Below, piece by piece: positions 36,239-45,490 of a DNA stretch of 64,000 nucleotides. How positions within the stretch are numbered: position 1 is the stretch's first letter; every line of letters starts with the position of its first letter. The DNA is from Flavobacterium sp. ALD4 (GTDB taxonomy: Bacteria; Bacteroidota; Bacteroidia; Flavobacteriales; Flavobacteriaceae): positions 1,116,001 through 1,180,000 of the forward strand of contig NZ_PJBJ01000030.1 in the NCBI RefSeq assembly GCF_002836475.1, in the 5' to 3' direction. The position numbers were made by a program, and so were the translations under genes. The notes below the pieces were generated by a model that was not told the DNA's origin, did not search any database, and saw nothing but the letters and a program-made list of their open reading frames with translations.

Positions 36239-38356
36239 ATGAAAAAACTAATTCTAATAATGGCAGTATTACCTACGATAGCTTCTTTTGCCCAAAATCA
36301 AAAACCAATCCACTATCCAGAAACTAAAAAAGGAGAAACGATAGATCAGTACTTTGAAGCTAAAGTCGCAGACCCTTATCGATGGTTAGAAGACGATCGT
36401 TCTGCAGAAACAGCAGCTTGGGTTAAAGCTGAAAACAAAGTGACTTACGGTTATTTAGACCAAATTCCTTTTCGCGAAGCACTTAAAAACCGCATGGAGA
36501 AACTGTGGAATTATGAAAAAATAGGCGCTCCTTCAAAGGAGGGAAACTTTACTTATTATTCTAAAAATGACGGATTACAAAATCAGTCGGTAATGTATAG
36601 AAAAGATGCTTCTGGTAAGGAAGAGGTTTTCTTGGACCCCAATACTTTTTCTAAAGACGGAACAACCTCACTTGGAGGAATTGATTTTTCAAAGGACGGC
36701 TCAAAAGTAGCCTATGCAATCTCTGAAGGAGGAAGCGACTGGAGAAAAGTGATTATTATGGATGCGATATCTAAAAAAGTGATTGAAGATACTTTGATCG
36801 ACGTGAAATTCAGCGGATTGTCATGGAGAGGGAGTGAAGGATTCTATTATTCCAGTTACGAAAAACCAAAAGGGAGTGAATTGTCTGCCAAAACAGATGA
36901 ACACAAATTATATTTCCATAAACTGGGAACAGCTCAAAAAGAGGATCGTGTAATTTTTGGCGCAGACCAGAAACGCAGGTACATTGGAGGTTATGTGACG
37001 GAGGATGATCGCTATTTAGTAATTTCGGCTGCTAATTCTACGTATGGGAATGAATTATATATCAAAGATTTAACGAAGCAAGACAGCCCGATTAGTACGA
37101 TCGTAGATAATTTCAACAGCGATAACAGTGTAATTGATAATGAGGGAACCAAGTTATTTATAGAAACCGACTTAAATGCACCTAACAAACGTATTGTAAC
37201 TGCAGATGCCACTAACCCATCGCCATCAAACTGGGTTGATTTTATTCCGGAGACGGAGAACGTTTTGTCGCCTTCTACCGGTGGCGGGTTTATTTTTGCC
37301 AATTATATGAAAGATGCCGTTTCGGTAGTGAAACAATATGATTATAGTGGTAAAATGTTACGCGAAATTCAATTGCCTGGATTAGGATCTGCAGGTGGTT
37401 TTAGTGGTAAGAAAAAAGAGGAAACTTTATATTATTCTTTCACTAATTACACTACGCCAGGAACTATATACTCCTTTGAAGCTAAAAAAGGAAAATCAGC
37501 AGTATATCAAAAACCAAAAGTGGACTTTAAAAGTGAAGATTTTGAATCCAAACAAGTTTTTTATACTTCAAAAGACGGAACTAAAATCCCAATGATGATT
37601 ACCTATAAAAAGGGTGTGAAATTGAACGGTAAAAATCCAACAATACTTTATGGTTATGGAGGTTTTAACGTGAGTCTAACGCCAAGCTTTAGTATCGCTA
37701 ATGCGGTATGGTTAGAAAATGGAGGGGTTTATGCCGTACCTAACTTGCGTGGCGGAGGAGAATATGGAAAAAAATGGCACGATGCAGGGACCAAAATGCA
37801 AAAGCAAAATGTATTTGATGATTTCATCGCGGCGGGCGAATACTTGATTGCTCAAAAATATACTTCTTCCGAGTTCCTTGCAATTCGTGGCGGGTCAAAT
37901 GGAGGTTTATTAGTAGGGGCAACGATGACACAGCGTCCAGAATTGATGAAAGTAGCTTTGCCGGCAGTGGGAGTGATGGATATGTTGCGTTACCATACTT
38001 TTACGGCAGGTGCAGGTTGGTCATATGATTACGGAACAGCACAAGACAGCAAAGAAATGTTTGAATATATCAAAGGCTACTCTCCGGTACACAACGTAAA
38101 AGCGGGAACACACTATCCAGCTACTATGGTCACCACCGGGGATCACGATGATAGAGTGGTGCCTGCGCACAGTTTTAAATTTACGGCGGAGTTACAGGAA
38201 AAACAAACAGGAAATAGTCCGGTTTTAATTCGCATTGATGTAAAAGCAGGCCACGGTGCCGGTAAATCATTGGCAGCGACTATCCAAGAAAATGTCGATA
38301 TTCAGGCGTTTACGCTGTACAATATGGGATTCAAAGAATTGCCAAAATTAAAATAA
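36239..38356 (+). CDS. Prolyl oligopeptidase (S9A family)
   Basis: Serine peptidase that cleaves short peptides after proline; 705 aa. A signal peptide ([19 protein letters not shown]) points to the periplasm. The N-terminal [11 protein letters not shown] segment and seven-bladed propeller (about residues 75-420) cap the alpha/beta-hydrolase domain, with Ser553 in GGSNGG, Asp in DHDDRVVP (635-641) and His672 in KAGHGAGK. All triad residues are present. Single gene with its own promoter; chosen start gives a clean signal peptide. Confidence 0.95.
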   Translation: MKKLILIMAVLPTIASFAQNQKPIHYPETKKGETIDQYFEAKVADPYRWLEDDRSAETAAWVKAENKVTYGYLDQIPFREALKNRMEKLWNYEKIGAPSKEGNFTYYSKNDGLQNQSVMYRKDASGKEEVFLDPNTFSKDGTTSLGGIDFSKDGSKVAYAISEGGSDWRKVIIMDAISKKVIEDTLIDVKFSGLSWRGSEGFYYSSYEKPKGSELSAKTDEHKLYFHKLGTAQKEDRVIFGADQKRRYIGGYVTEDDRYLVISAANSTYGNELYIKDLTKQDSPISTIVDNFNSDNSVIDNEGTKLFIETDLNAPNKRIVTADATNPSPSNWVDFIPETENVLSPSTGGGFIFANYMKDAVSVVKQYDYSGKMLREIQLPGLGSAGGFSGKKKEETLYYSFTNYTTPGTIYSFEAKKGKSAVYQKPKVDFKSEDFESKQVFYTSKDGTKIPMMITYKKGVKLNGKNPTILYGYGGFNVSLTPSFSIANAVWLENGGVYAVPNLRGGGEYGKKWHDAGTKMQKQNVFDDFIAAGEYLIAQKYTSSEFLAIRGGSNGGLLVGATMTQRPELMKVALPAVGVMDMLRYHTFTAGAGWSYDYGTAQDSKEMFEYIKGYSPVHNVKAGTHYPATMVTTGDHDDRVVPAHSFKFTAELQEKQTGNSPVLIRIDVKAGHGAGKSLAATIQENVDIQAFTLYNMGFKELPKLK

Positions 38357-38377
38357 TTTAGATTTTATTTGAAGCTA

Positions 38378-38395
38378 TCCCGATAGCTATCGGGA
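38378..38395. repeat. Perfect 18-bp palindrome TCCCGATAGCTATCGGGA
   Basis: Fully self-complementary sequence 22 bases after the prolyl oligopeptidase stop. The same palindrome is, from memory, very frequent in Flavobacterium intergenic regions. It can form a hairpin at gene ends but has no T-run here. Confidence 0.6.
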
Positions 38396-38522
38396 CTACT
38401 CCCGACGCTTTTAAGCACTGTATTCACGATAACAAAAACTATGGTCTATGCCCTCTTTTGCTAATTCGGGAGATCCCGCTTCAATTAGGAATGGGAAATA
38501 GAAACACAAAGAACTATTTTTT

Positions 38523-38558
38523 ATACAAAACGCCAACCGAGAGATTGGCGTTTTGTAT
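38523..38558. terminator. Bidirectional terminator between convergent genes
   Basis: 14-bp perfect stem (38523-38536 and 38545-38558) with an 8-nt loop; each arm starts or ends in a run of A/T (AAAA / TTTT), so it can act on both the prolyl oligopeptidase and the L,D-transpeptidase transcripts. Confidence 0.75.
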
Positions 38559-38591
38559 TTGCATAAGTTAAAGCAGATAGCGGCTCGTTTT

Positions 38592-40190
38592 TTATAAGTC
38601 GGAAAGTAATATTTTAGACAAGCGTTCGTCGTGTCCATAAATATCTTCATAAAAATGAATTTGACCGTCGCTATCAACCCAAGCCGTAAAATAACCTATG
38701 TATACTGGGATTCGGGTTTTTAGATTGTAAGTTTTCTCGACTTGTCTATTCATGGCGGCATCTATTTTCTCGACTGTCCAGTTTTTATCGTCCTTTAAAA
38801 CTTCGATCGCTAAATCTCTTGGACGAGCTAAACGAATGCAACCATGACTAAATGCCCTTTGTTCTTCGTCAAACAAACTTTTTGATGGGGTATCATGCAT
38901 AAAAATAATATGGGAATTTGGAAAAACAAATTTCACTTTACCCAAGGCGTTCTGTGGTCCGGGTCTTTGCCGCACTCGATGTCCAACCCATTCCATATCG
39001 TGTTTTGCTAGATAGTTACTGTTTCTGGCAATAGCCGGTAAAATTTCTTTTCTTAAAATACTTGATGGTACATTCCAGTAGGGACTAAATATAATTTGGT
39101 TCATTTGGCCGCTGAACACAGCCGTTTTATTCATGGATTTGCCTACGACAACTCTGGAGACGAGTAGGGGCTTGCCTTGCTTGAAATAAGTTAGGATAAA
39201 GGAAGGGATATTCACCACTATAGATTGTTCTATTTTTGTTAAACTGGGCGAAATCCATCTCGAGCGCTCCATATTGACCATAATAGTCTTGATGCGGTCG
39301 TGTGTGGGTATATTCATATTCGTAATATGTTTGGGCAACAGTAAGGAATCCGGATTGAATGCGTTGCGTTTTTTGTACTTTAGGATACCTTCCACTAAGT
39401 AATTATCAAAGATGTTTTTTTTAGAATCTATTATTAAATCTCCGGTAATAAACAGACGGTTTCTAATTTGTAAGATGACATCGGAAGTATCTCCGGGTTT
39501 CAGGGATTTTAATTTTTTGGAAAAAATAATTGGGTCCCAACCCCCTTTTTTTTCAATGTCACGGTAATTTTGAAGTGCCTTTTTTAAAAGGTAATATTGC
39601 CCGGGAAGGTCTTTTAGCTGTTTGTTGAGTAAGCCGGGGTCCTGAAGCAAGGAGTCCAATCGATTGACATACGATTGTTTTTTTCGGGGTAGATACCAAC
39701 CTAGTTCTACCGTTTTTTTCGCATCTAATCCTTTAAAAACGCGATCAGCATAAAAAAAATAAAGAGAAGACATAAGAAGTTCCACCTCCAGATCTGACTT
39801 GTTTATATTCTCCGTATCCTGAAAAATAGTTTGTATTTTTTCTGCATAGGGTACACGTATTTTAAGTCCTTCCTGCTCTAAATTATTGACTTTGTTGTAT
39901 AATAAGGCTGCAAACTCATTCATGCCATTGCTGTCATGCCAAAGAAACTGGTAATCGTGTTTCTTGTAGAGTTGGACAACTTCCGGTTTGAGGTATTTAA
40001 ACTTTGGATATTTAACAAAAAAAGGGGCTACTAAAGTACTGTCAAATGGTATTGGTGGGAAGGAAGGAATTTTTTGGTAATTGAGAGCAGCAGACACTGA
40101 CGAAAAACTACTCGCTGTTGTCGTAGTGGAAAATCCTACTATTAGCAAGCTGTTTATTAAAAAAACAGAAATGACAAGTATGCGTTTCAT
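38592..40190 (-). CDS. L,D-transpeptidase (YcbB/LdtD-like), copy 1
   Basis: 532-aa periplasmic cell-wall enzyme that makes 3-3 crosslinks or related transpeptidations. Order: signal segment (1-28), a scaffold region with the peptidoglycan-binding-like part (about 60-300), and the YkuD catalytic domain (about 310-480) with the active-site Cys451 in SHGCIRLARP. The segment FSPYWNVPSSILRKEILP is characteristic of the YcbB subgroup. C-terminal YIGYFTAWVDSDGQIHFYEDIYG closes the domain. It is the most downstream of three homologous copies in tandem on the minus strand. Confidence 0.93.
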   Translation of the reverse strand: MKRILVISVFLINSLLIVGFSTTTTASSFSSVSAALNYQKIPSFPPIPFDSTLVAPFFVKYPKFKYLKPEVVQLYKKHDYQFLWHDSNGMNEFAALLYNKVNNLEQEGLKIRVPYAEKIQTIFQDTENINKSDLEVELLMSSLYFFYADRVFKGLDAKKTVELGWYLPRKKQSYVNRLDSLLQDPGLLNKQLKDLPGQYYLLKKALQNYRDIEKKGGWDPIIFSKKLKSLKPGDTSDVILQIRNRLFITGDLIIDSKKNIFDNYLVEGILKYKKRNAFNPDSLLLPKHITNMNIPTHDRIKTIMVNMERSRWISPSLTKIEQSIVVNIPSFILTYFKQGKPLLVSRVVVGKSMNKTAVFSGQMNQIIFSPYWNVPSSILRKEILPAIARNSNYLAKHDMEWVGHRVRQRPGPQNALGKVKFVFPNSHIIFMHDTPSKSLFDEEQRAFSHGCIRLARPRDLAIEVLKDDKNWTVEKIDAAMNRQVEKTYNLKTRIPVYIGYFTAWVDSDGQIHFYEDIYGHDERLSKILLSDL

Positions 40191-40361
40191 GTCAATATAT
40201 TTATGGTGTTAACTATAAATATACAAAAAAAAAGGGGGAGTAATTTTTAAGTAACGTTTTGACAAATGGGAAGTTATAAAAAAACGGTCAATATTAATCC
40301 TCGTGAGAAAGATTACCTTGTTGTGAAGCTGTGAATCGTTATTTTATAAATAGCAATGCCG

Positions 40362-40986
40362 CTAATTCGTCATCTCTATTATAAACGTTTCATAAAAATG
40401 ATTGTCTTCCTTGTCATCTGCCCAAGCGGCAAAACAGCCAAAGTAAACCGGGATTTTATTTTTTAATGTCTACCATTTTTCTTCTCCGCTATTCATGGCT
40501 TTGATAATCTTTTGTTTATGCCATTTTTTATCATCTTTCAAGATAAGAGTTGCCAGTTCAATGGGCTTTTCCACTCGAATACAACCGTGACTGAATGCTC
40601 TGTCTTCTTTATTGAATAGACTTTTTGCAGGAGTGTCGTTTAAATAAATAGCATTCGAATTAGGAAACAAGAATTTTATTAATCCCAATGAATTTTTAGG
40701 TGTCGGTTTTTGTCGCACGTAATCGTTATGCCACTGCATACCGTATTCTTCCAAATAATGTCCGTTTTTTTTGATACGGGGAAGAATTTCTTTGTCCAGA
40801 ATGCTCTGCGGAATATTGCAATAAAGACCAAATAAATAGATTTTATTGGAGCGCTGAAAATCACTGTTTGATTCATCACTTTTCCCACATCGGATTGCTA
40901 TCTGATACCCTATTTTTTTTACAAGACAATGTACCAAGTAAAAACAGAAAAAACGCAATTGCGATATGTTAAAATAATTTTCTCAT
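40362..40986 (-). pseudogene. Decayed L,D-transpeptidase, copy 2
   Basis: Remnant of a third paralogue. On the minus strand a start with a lipoprotein signal is readable from 40986 (MRKLF, then an in-frame TAA, then FFLFLLGTLSCKK). Most of the scaffold is deleted. The catalytic domain resumes with VGKVMNQTVIFSAPIK in one frame, shifts frame near 40830, continues (CNIPQSILDKEILP, FSHGCIRVEKP), meets an in-frame TAG after GEEKW at about 40470, and the family C-terminus (IPVYFGCFAAWADD) follows it to 40362. At least three disabling lesions and a large deletion mean it cannot be functional as a full enzyme, though the SHGCIR site itself survives. Confidence 0.88.
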
Positions 40987-41148
40987 ACTGATGGAGTTTG
41001 TACTTCCTTTTAAAACTAATGCTAGAGTACATTAAAAGTCTATATGATATTGCATAGTTGCCTTTGGCATGGTAGTTTAGAATCACAAAAAAATGTATCG
41101 CGTGTGGTATTAATAGAATCAGCAGTGACTTAAGAGAATTGACTAGTC

Positions 41149-42759
41149 TTATTCTGAATCCTTAGAAAATAATAAGTCAGCTAAACGATCGTCTCGTTGG
41201 TATAAGTCCTTATAAAAATTGATTTTTCCAGTATCGTCAACCCAAGCAGTAAAATAACCAATATGTATCGGGATTTCATTCGTGAGTATATGGATAGTTT
41301 GCTTTTCTCCTTTCATAGCTTCATTGATAGCGTATAGGGGCCAGTTCGTATCCCCTTTTAGAATTAATATTGCCAGTTCCTTGGCTTTGTCCATATTGAT
41401 ACACCCATGACTAAATGCACGGTAATCAAATTCAAATAAACTTTTATAGGGGGTGTCGTGTAGATAAATGGCATTCGAATTCGGAAACATAAATTTAACT
41501 AATCCCATTGGGTTTTTGAATCCAGGTCTTTGTCTGATGTTTCCATTATTCCATTCCATGTCGTGTGATTCAAGATAATTTTCGTTTTGAAATATGGCTT
41601 GTTTTAATTCGTTTTCGATGATACTTCTGGGAACATTCCAATACGGGCTAAAAACAATAGAACTGATGGATCCGCTGAAGACTACTGTTTCGGTCATATT
41701 TTTACCCACTAAAAGATTAGATTCCAATTCTTTTTTGCCGTTTCTGTTGTAGGTCAGTTTAAAAGCGGGAATGTTTATAACTATATATTCAGGGACTTGT
41801 GTAAGCTTAGGGTCAATCCATCGACAGCGCTCCATATTTACCATAATAGTGCTGATGTATTTCTTTATTGGTATGTTCATTCGTTGCACTTGCCAGGTCG
41901 AAAGTATTTTGTTGGCTTTGTATCCGTTTCTTTTTTTGAAACTCATGACTCCTGCCATCAATTCTTCGTCATAAAGGTTGCTTCCAGAATCCTGCTTTAA
42001 ATCTCCCATAACAACAAGACGGTGTCTGATTTGACCAATTGTTTTTGAGCTGTCATTGTGTTTGTAGTATTGTACCAAAGGATCAATGTAAATGGGGTTC
42101 CAATCACCGCTTTGTTCTATCGCTCTATATATTTTCAAGACTTCACGGAGTTTGTAATATTGTCCAAATAGTTGCTTTTCATTTTTGCTTAAAAGTTTAG
42201 GGTCTGCTAAAAGGGAATCCAAAAGGTCCTCATATGAAATATTTTTTCGGGGCAGAAACCATCCGATTTCGATGGTTTTAGTGACATCGATTCCAAGGAA
42301 CACTTTCTTTGCATAAAAGATATACATAGTGGTTAATAGTATTTCTGTATCGGTTTGTGAAAGTTCAGTCGCGGTATTCGTATTGAATATCCCGTCAATT
42401 ATGGGGGAATATGTTAAGCTGGATCTCAGACCTTCTTCTTCTAAGCTGTTCACTTTGGAATAAAGTAAATCAGCAAATTCAATCAGGCCTTTTTTATCAT
42501 ACCAAATTGAATTGTAATTTCGGTTTTTATATAAAGCAAGTACATCGGATTGGTATTTTTTTAAATCGGGATATTTGGTAAAAAAAGAATTGAGAATAGC
42601 CTCGTTAATTGGGATTACAGATTTTTCAACAGGAGTCTTTTGAAAAATTTTGGCAATGGAAATTATCTTTGCCGGTATATCGTCATTTCTGTAATGATAA
42701 AAAGCGGCAAGAGAAAAACCACATAAAACAACTACAATCGATAAAAATAAATTTTTCAC
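41149..42759 (-). CDS. L,D-transpeptidase (YcbB/LdtD-like), copy 3
   Basis: 536-aa paralogue of the 38592-40190 gene with the same architecture: N-terminal membrane/signal segment (1-20), scaffold region, and YkuD domain with the active-site Cys453 in SHGCINMDKA and the family segment FSPYWNVPRSIIENELK. The residue after Ile is Asn instead of the usual Arg (SHGCINM versus SHGCIR), a notable change next to the nucleophile. The rest of the domain is intact to YIGYF-like HIGYFTAWVDDTGKINFYKD. First of the three tandem copies in the transcription direction. Confidence 0.92.
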   Translation of the reverse strand: MKNLFLSIVVVLCGFSLAAFYHYRNDDIPAKIISIAKIFQKTPVEKSVIPINEAILNSFFTKYPDLKKYQSDVLALYKNRNYNSIWYDKKGLIEFADLLYSKVNSLEEEGLRSSLTYSPIIDGIFNTNTATELSQTDTEILLTTMYIFYAKKVFLGIDVTKTIEIGWFLPRKNISYEDLLDSLLADPKLLSKNEKQLFGQYYKLREVLKIYRAIEQSGDWNPIYIDPLVQYYKHNDSSKTIGQIRHRLVVMGDLKQDSGSNLYDEELMAGVMSFKKRNGYKANKILSTWQVQRMNIPIKKYISTIMVNMERCRWIDPKLTQVPEYIVINIPAFKLTYNRNGKKELESNLLVGKNMTETVVFSGSISSIVFSPYWNVPRSIIENELKQAIFQNENYLESHDMEWNNGNIRQRPGFKNPMGLVKFMFPNSNAIYLHDTPYKSLFEFDYRAFSHGCINMDKAKELAILILKGDTNWPLYAINEAMKGEKQTIHILTNEIPIHIGYFTAWVDDTGKINFYKDLYQRDDRLADLLFSKDSE

Positions 42760-42921
42760 GGTACTAGCATTTGCTTAAAGATAAATAATTATGTGCTTTT
42801 TATAAAATAAATGGAGGTCAACAAGAGTTTAAAGGAGGTTTTTTGATCTATTCTATTCTGTTTTTCGGTTTTTTCTTTCAAAGAGCAAAAGATTTTATAT
42901 TTTTATCTAAATTATTAGCTC

Positions 42922-43413
42922 ATGAAAAAAATCATATTTGTCCTACTTGTAGTGACGATTTCCTGTAAGCCAACCGAAGACACTATCTTCTCTGATGACA
43001 CTCAAATCAATATATTGCTTGATTCTTGGCATAAAGCTGCAGCAGACGCAAGGTATGACGCCTATTTTAGTAAGATGACCGAGGATGCTGTTTTCATCGG
43101 TACCGATGCGACTGAGAATTGGGGAAAACCCGCCTTTCAAGGATTTGCAAAACCTTATTTTGATAAAGGGAAGGCATGGAATTTTACAGCATTGGAACGT
43201 CATATTTATTTTGATAAAACAAAAGAGATGGCTTGGTTTGATGAATTGTTGAATACGCAAATGAAAATATGCCGGGGTTCAGGAGTACTGGTGAAAATAG
43301 GGAGCGAATGGAAGATCAAACAGTATGTTTTATCGATGACGGTTCCGAATGAAAATGTGAATGCCGTTATCAAAATCAAAGCGCCCATAGAAGATAAACT
43401 GATATCGGGTTAA
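42922..43413 (+). CDS. NTF2-like (SnoaL/DUF4440-type) lipoprotein
   Basis: 163-aa protein with a short lipoprotein signal (VVTISCKPTED, Cys16). The mature part looks like a cone-shaped NTF2-like fold: LLDSWHKAAADARYDAYFSKMTEDAVFIGTDATENW (recognisable DAVFIGTDA), WFDELL, and GSGVLVKIGSEWKIKQYVLSM. In related proteins this pattern marks DUF4440/SnoaL members with no single function. It is divergent from the L,D-transpeptidase genes and has no operon partner. Confidence 0.75.
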   Translation: MKKIIFVLLVVTISCKPTEDTIFSDDTQINILLDSWHKAAADARYDAYFSKMTEDAVFIGTDATENWGKPAFQGFAKPYFDKGKAWNFTALERHIYFDKTKEMAWFDELLNTQMKICRGSGVLVKIGSEWKIKQYVLSMTVPNENVNAVIKIKAPIEDKLISG

Positions 43414-43527
43414 TATAAAGCGAGTCGATAGCCAAATATTTTAGTATAAACAGTACTTTTTTTGTAGGGTATAAGCTGGTTTGGATTAATTTTTCTTTCG
43501 TTCGGTCTTCGGTCTTATATATTTCCT

Positions 43528-43535
43528 TAATTTTG
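43528..43535 (+). promoter_or_regulatory. Candidate promoter (TAATTTTG) of trmB
   Basis: TAnnTTTG match giving a start near 43542, 13 bases before the GTG start codon at 43555. Confidence 0.45.
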
Positions 43536-43554
43536 CAAAAATATTTGAAAAATC

Positions 43555-44232
43555 GTGGGAAGCAAAAATAAATTAAAGAGGTTCGAGGAAAACGAAACAT
43601 TTACCAATGTTTTTCAACCAACAAGAGAAGAAGTAGTGGGTGATTTATTTCCTTTAAAGGGGAAATGGAACGCAGATTTTTTTAAAAATGACAACCCTAT
43701 AGTCGTGGAGTTAGGCTGTGGTAAAGGAGAATATTCAGTTGGGCTGGCGGAAAGATATCCAAATAAAAATTTCATTGGAATTGATATTAAAGGAGCTCGT
43801 TTTTGGCGAGGTGCTAAAACCGCTGTTGATGAAGGCTTGCAAAATGTAGCTTTTATTAGAACTCAAATCGAATTAATCAATCATATTTTTGCCGAAAATG
43901 AAGTGGACGAAATCTGGATTACTTTCCCGGATCCGCAAATAAAATACAAGCGTACCAAGCATAGAATGACAAATTCGGAGTTTTTGCAATTGTATAAAAA
44001 AGTGCTTAAAAAAGACGGTGTTGTAAACCTTAAAACGGACAGTGAATTCATGCATGGATATACACTTGGGTTACTTCATGGTGAAGGACACGAAGTGTTG
44101 TATGCGAATCACAATGTATATGTCAACGAAGGAAGTCCGGAGGAAGTAACTGCCTTTCAGACCTTTTACGAAAAACAATATTTAGAAGTTAATAAAGCAA
44201 TTACGTATATTCGATTCAAAATCAAAGAATAA
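43555..44232 (+). CDS. trmB: tRNA (guanine-N7-)-methyltransferase
   Basis: SAM-dependent enzyme that methylates G46 in the variable loop of tRNAs. 225 aa with motif I VELGCGKGEYSVGLAERYP (about 51-69; ELGCGKGEYS), GIDIKGARFWRGAK, WITFPDPQIKYKRTKHR (about 122-138, PDPQ.K..H.K.R pattern) and a C-terminal TFYEKQY. The start codon is GTG (MGSKNKLKRFEE), which matches the family N-terminus; no ATG fits. Confidence 0.93.
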   Translation: MGSKNKLKRFEENETFTNVFQPTREEVVGDLFPLKGKWNADFFKNDNPIVVELGCGKGEYSVGLAERYPNKNFIGIDIKGARFWRGAKTAVDEGLQNVAFIRTQIELINHIFAENEVDEIWITFPDPQIKYKRTKHRMTNSEFLQLYKKVLKKDGVVNLKTDSEFMHGYTLGLLHGEGHEVLYANHNVYVNEGSPEEVTAFQTFYEKQYLEVNKAITYIRFKIKE

Positions 44233-44285
44233 TTATTTTTTAAAGTTTGAATTGCTAGCCTTTTGCGAATGCTGACACCGTGCCT

Positions 44286-44921
44286 ATGAATTTAATTATA
44301 TCTTTACTTTCTGGTTTTATTACTGCTTTAATTGGGATTACTCCGCCAGGATTACTCAATATGACGGCGGCTAAAGTGAACTTGAAAGAAGGGAAAAAAA
44401 ATGCCTCCTGGTTCATATTCGGTGCAGTGATAATTATTTTTTTTCAAGCCTATTTGGCGATATTGTTTGCGCGCGTCATCGATATTCGACCAGATATAGT
44501 AGTTTTATTGCGTGAGGTGGGCTTCGGGATATTTGGAGCTTTGACCGTTTATTTTTTGTGGTTAGCTAAAAAACCAAAAATCAAGAAAGCAAAAATCAAG
44601 AAGAGTAGTAAAAAGAAGCGTTTTTTTCTTGGCATGCTGCTCTCGGCACTTAATTTCTTTCCAATCCCGTATTATGTTTTTGTAAGTATAACGCTGTCTT
44701 CCTATGATATTTTTTCTTTTAGTACCATCTCGAATCTTATTTTTGTTATCGGTGCGGTAATAGGATCCACTCTTGTTTTTTATTTTTACATTACCTTCTT
44801 TCAAAAAATAGAAAACAAAGCCGATTATCTATTAAGGAATATGAATACTATTATTGGAAGTATAACGGGATTGATTTCGATAATTACGTTATTTAATATC
44901 ATAAGGTATTATTTAGAGTAG
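44286..44921 (+). CDS. LysE-family translocator
   Basis: 211-aa inner-membrane protein with six hydrophobic segments of the LysE/RhtB exporter superfamily. The first helix ends ALIGITPPGLLNMTAAKVNLKEGKK, with the family-like PPG..N pattern; a basic loop (KKPKIKKAKIKKSSKKKR, residues about 96-113) separates the two halves. Substrate (amino acid or other small molecule) unknown. The frame opens at a GTG (44280), but the ATG two codons later is preferred. Confidence 0.8.
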   Translation: MNLIISLLSGFITALIGITPPGLLNMTAAKVNLKEGKKNASWFIFGAVIIIFFQAYLAILFARVIDIRPDIVVLLREVGFGIFGALTVYFLWLAKKPKIKKAKIKKSSKKKRFFLGMLLSALNFFPIPYYVFVSITLSSYDIFSFSTISNLIFVIGAVIGSTLVFYFYITFFQKIENKADYLLRNMNTIIGSITGLISIITLFNIIRYYLE

Positions 44922-44971
44922 TTCGTCGGGTACTTTCAAATAGGCGTAAGCCATCGTTATCATTTAGAACT

Positions 44972-45298
44972 ATGTCAAACGAGAATTTTTTCGAAAGGGT
45001 TTATGCTGTCGCAAGAGAGGTTCCTTACGGAAGAGTCACTTCTTATGGCGCTATTGCTAAAGCCTTAGGAACGGCCCGTTCAGCAAGAATGGTTGGTTGG
45101 GCAATGAACGCCTCACATAATAGGGAAGATGTTCCCGCCCACCGCGTGGTGAATAGAAACGGATTGCTTACCGGAAAATTCCATTTTGAGGGTACTAATC
45201 TGATGCAACAATTATTAGAAAGTGAAGGCATAGAAGTGGTCGAGAATCAAATTGTAGATTTTGAAAAACATTTTTGGGAACCAGAAGTCCAGTTTTAG
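44972..45298 (+). CDS. Alkyltransferase-like protein (ATL)
   Basis: 108-aa member of the MGMT fold that lacks the methyl-acceptor cysteine: the active-site PCHR of O6-alkylguanine-DNA alkyltransferases is PAHR here (Ala56). The rest of the DNA-binding domain is conserved (VPYGRVTSYGAIAKALG, ARMVGWAMN with the arginine finger, HRVVNRNGLLTGK). Such ATL proteins bind O6-alkylguanine and hand it to nucleotide excision repair rather than repairing it. It follows the LysE gene by 50 bases. Confidence 0.9.
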   Translation: MSNENFFERVYAVAREVPYGRVTSYGAIAKALGTARSARMVGWAMNASHNREDVPAHRVVNRNGLLTGKFHFEGTNLMQQLLESEGIEVVENQIVDFEKHFWEPEVQF

Positions 45299-45490
45299 GA
45301 TCTCAATTAATGGGCAACTGATAAGTTAGCGCTATTTGTAATAGGATAAGAAGTGTTAATTTCGGCATCAATAAATCCAATCCAATTCCTTTATTTTAAG
45401 AACTTTTCATAGTATCTTTACAATCTGAAATCAGTTTAAATAAAGATAACGTTTCAACTGTAAATATCAATTGAAAATAGTACAATTATA

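Noticed and set aside
38411-38677. Minus-strand 88-aa frame at the end of the L,D-transpeptidase gene
   Set aside because: Overlaps the true gene and its terminator, no protein-like features.
40679-40888. 69-aa minus-strand frame taken as a separate gene
   Set aside because: It is one frame of the frameshifted transpeptidase remnant, matching VGKxMNxT of the paralogues, then losing similarity at the shift.
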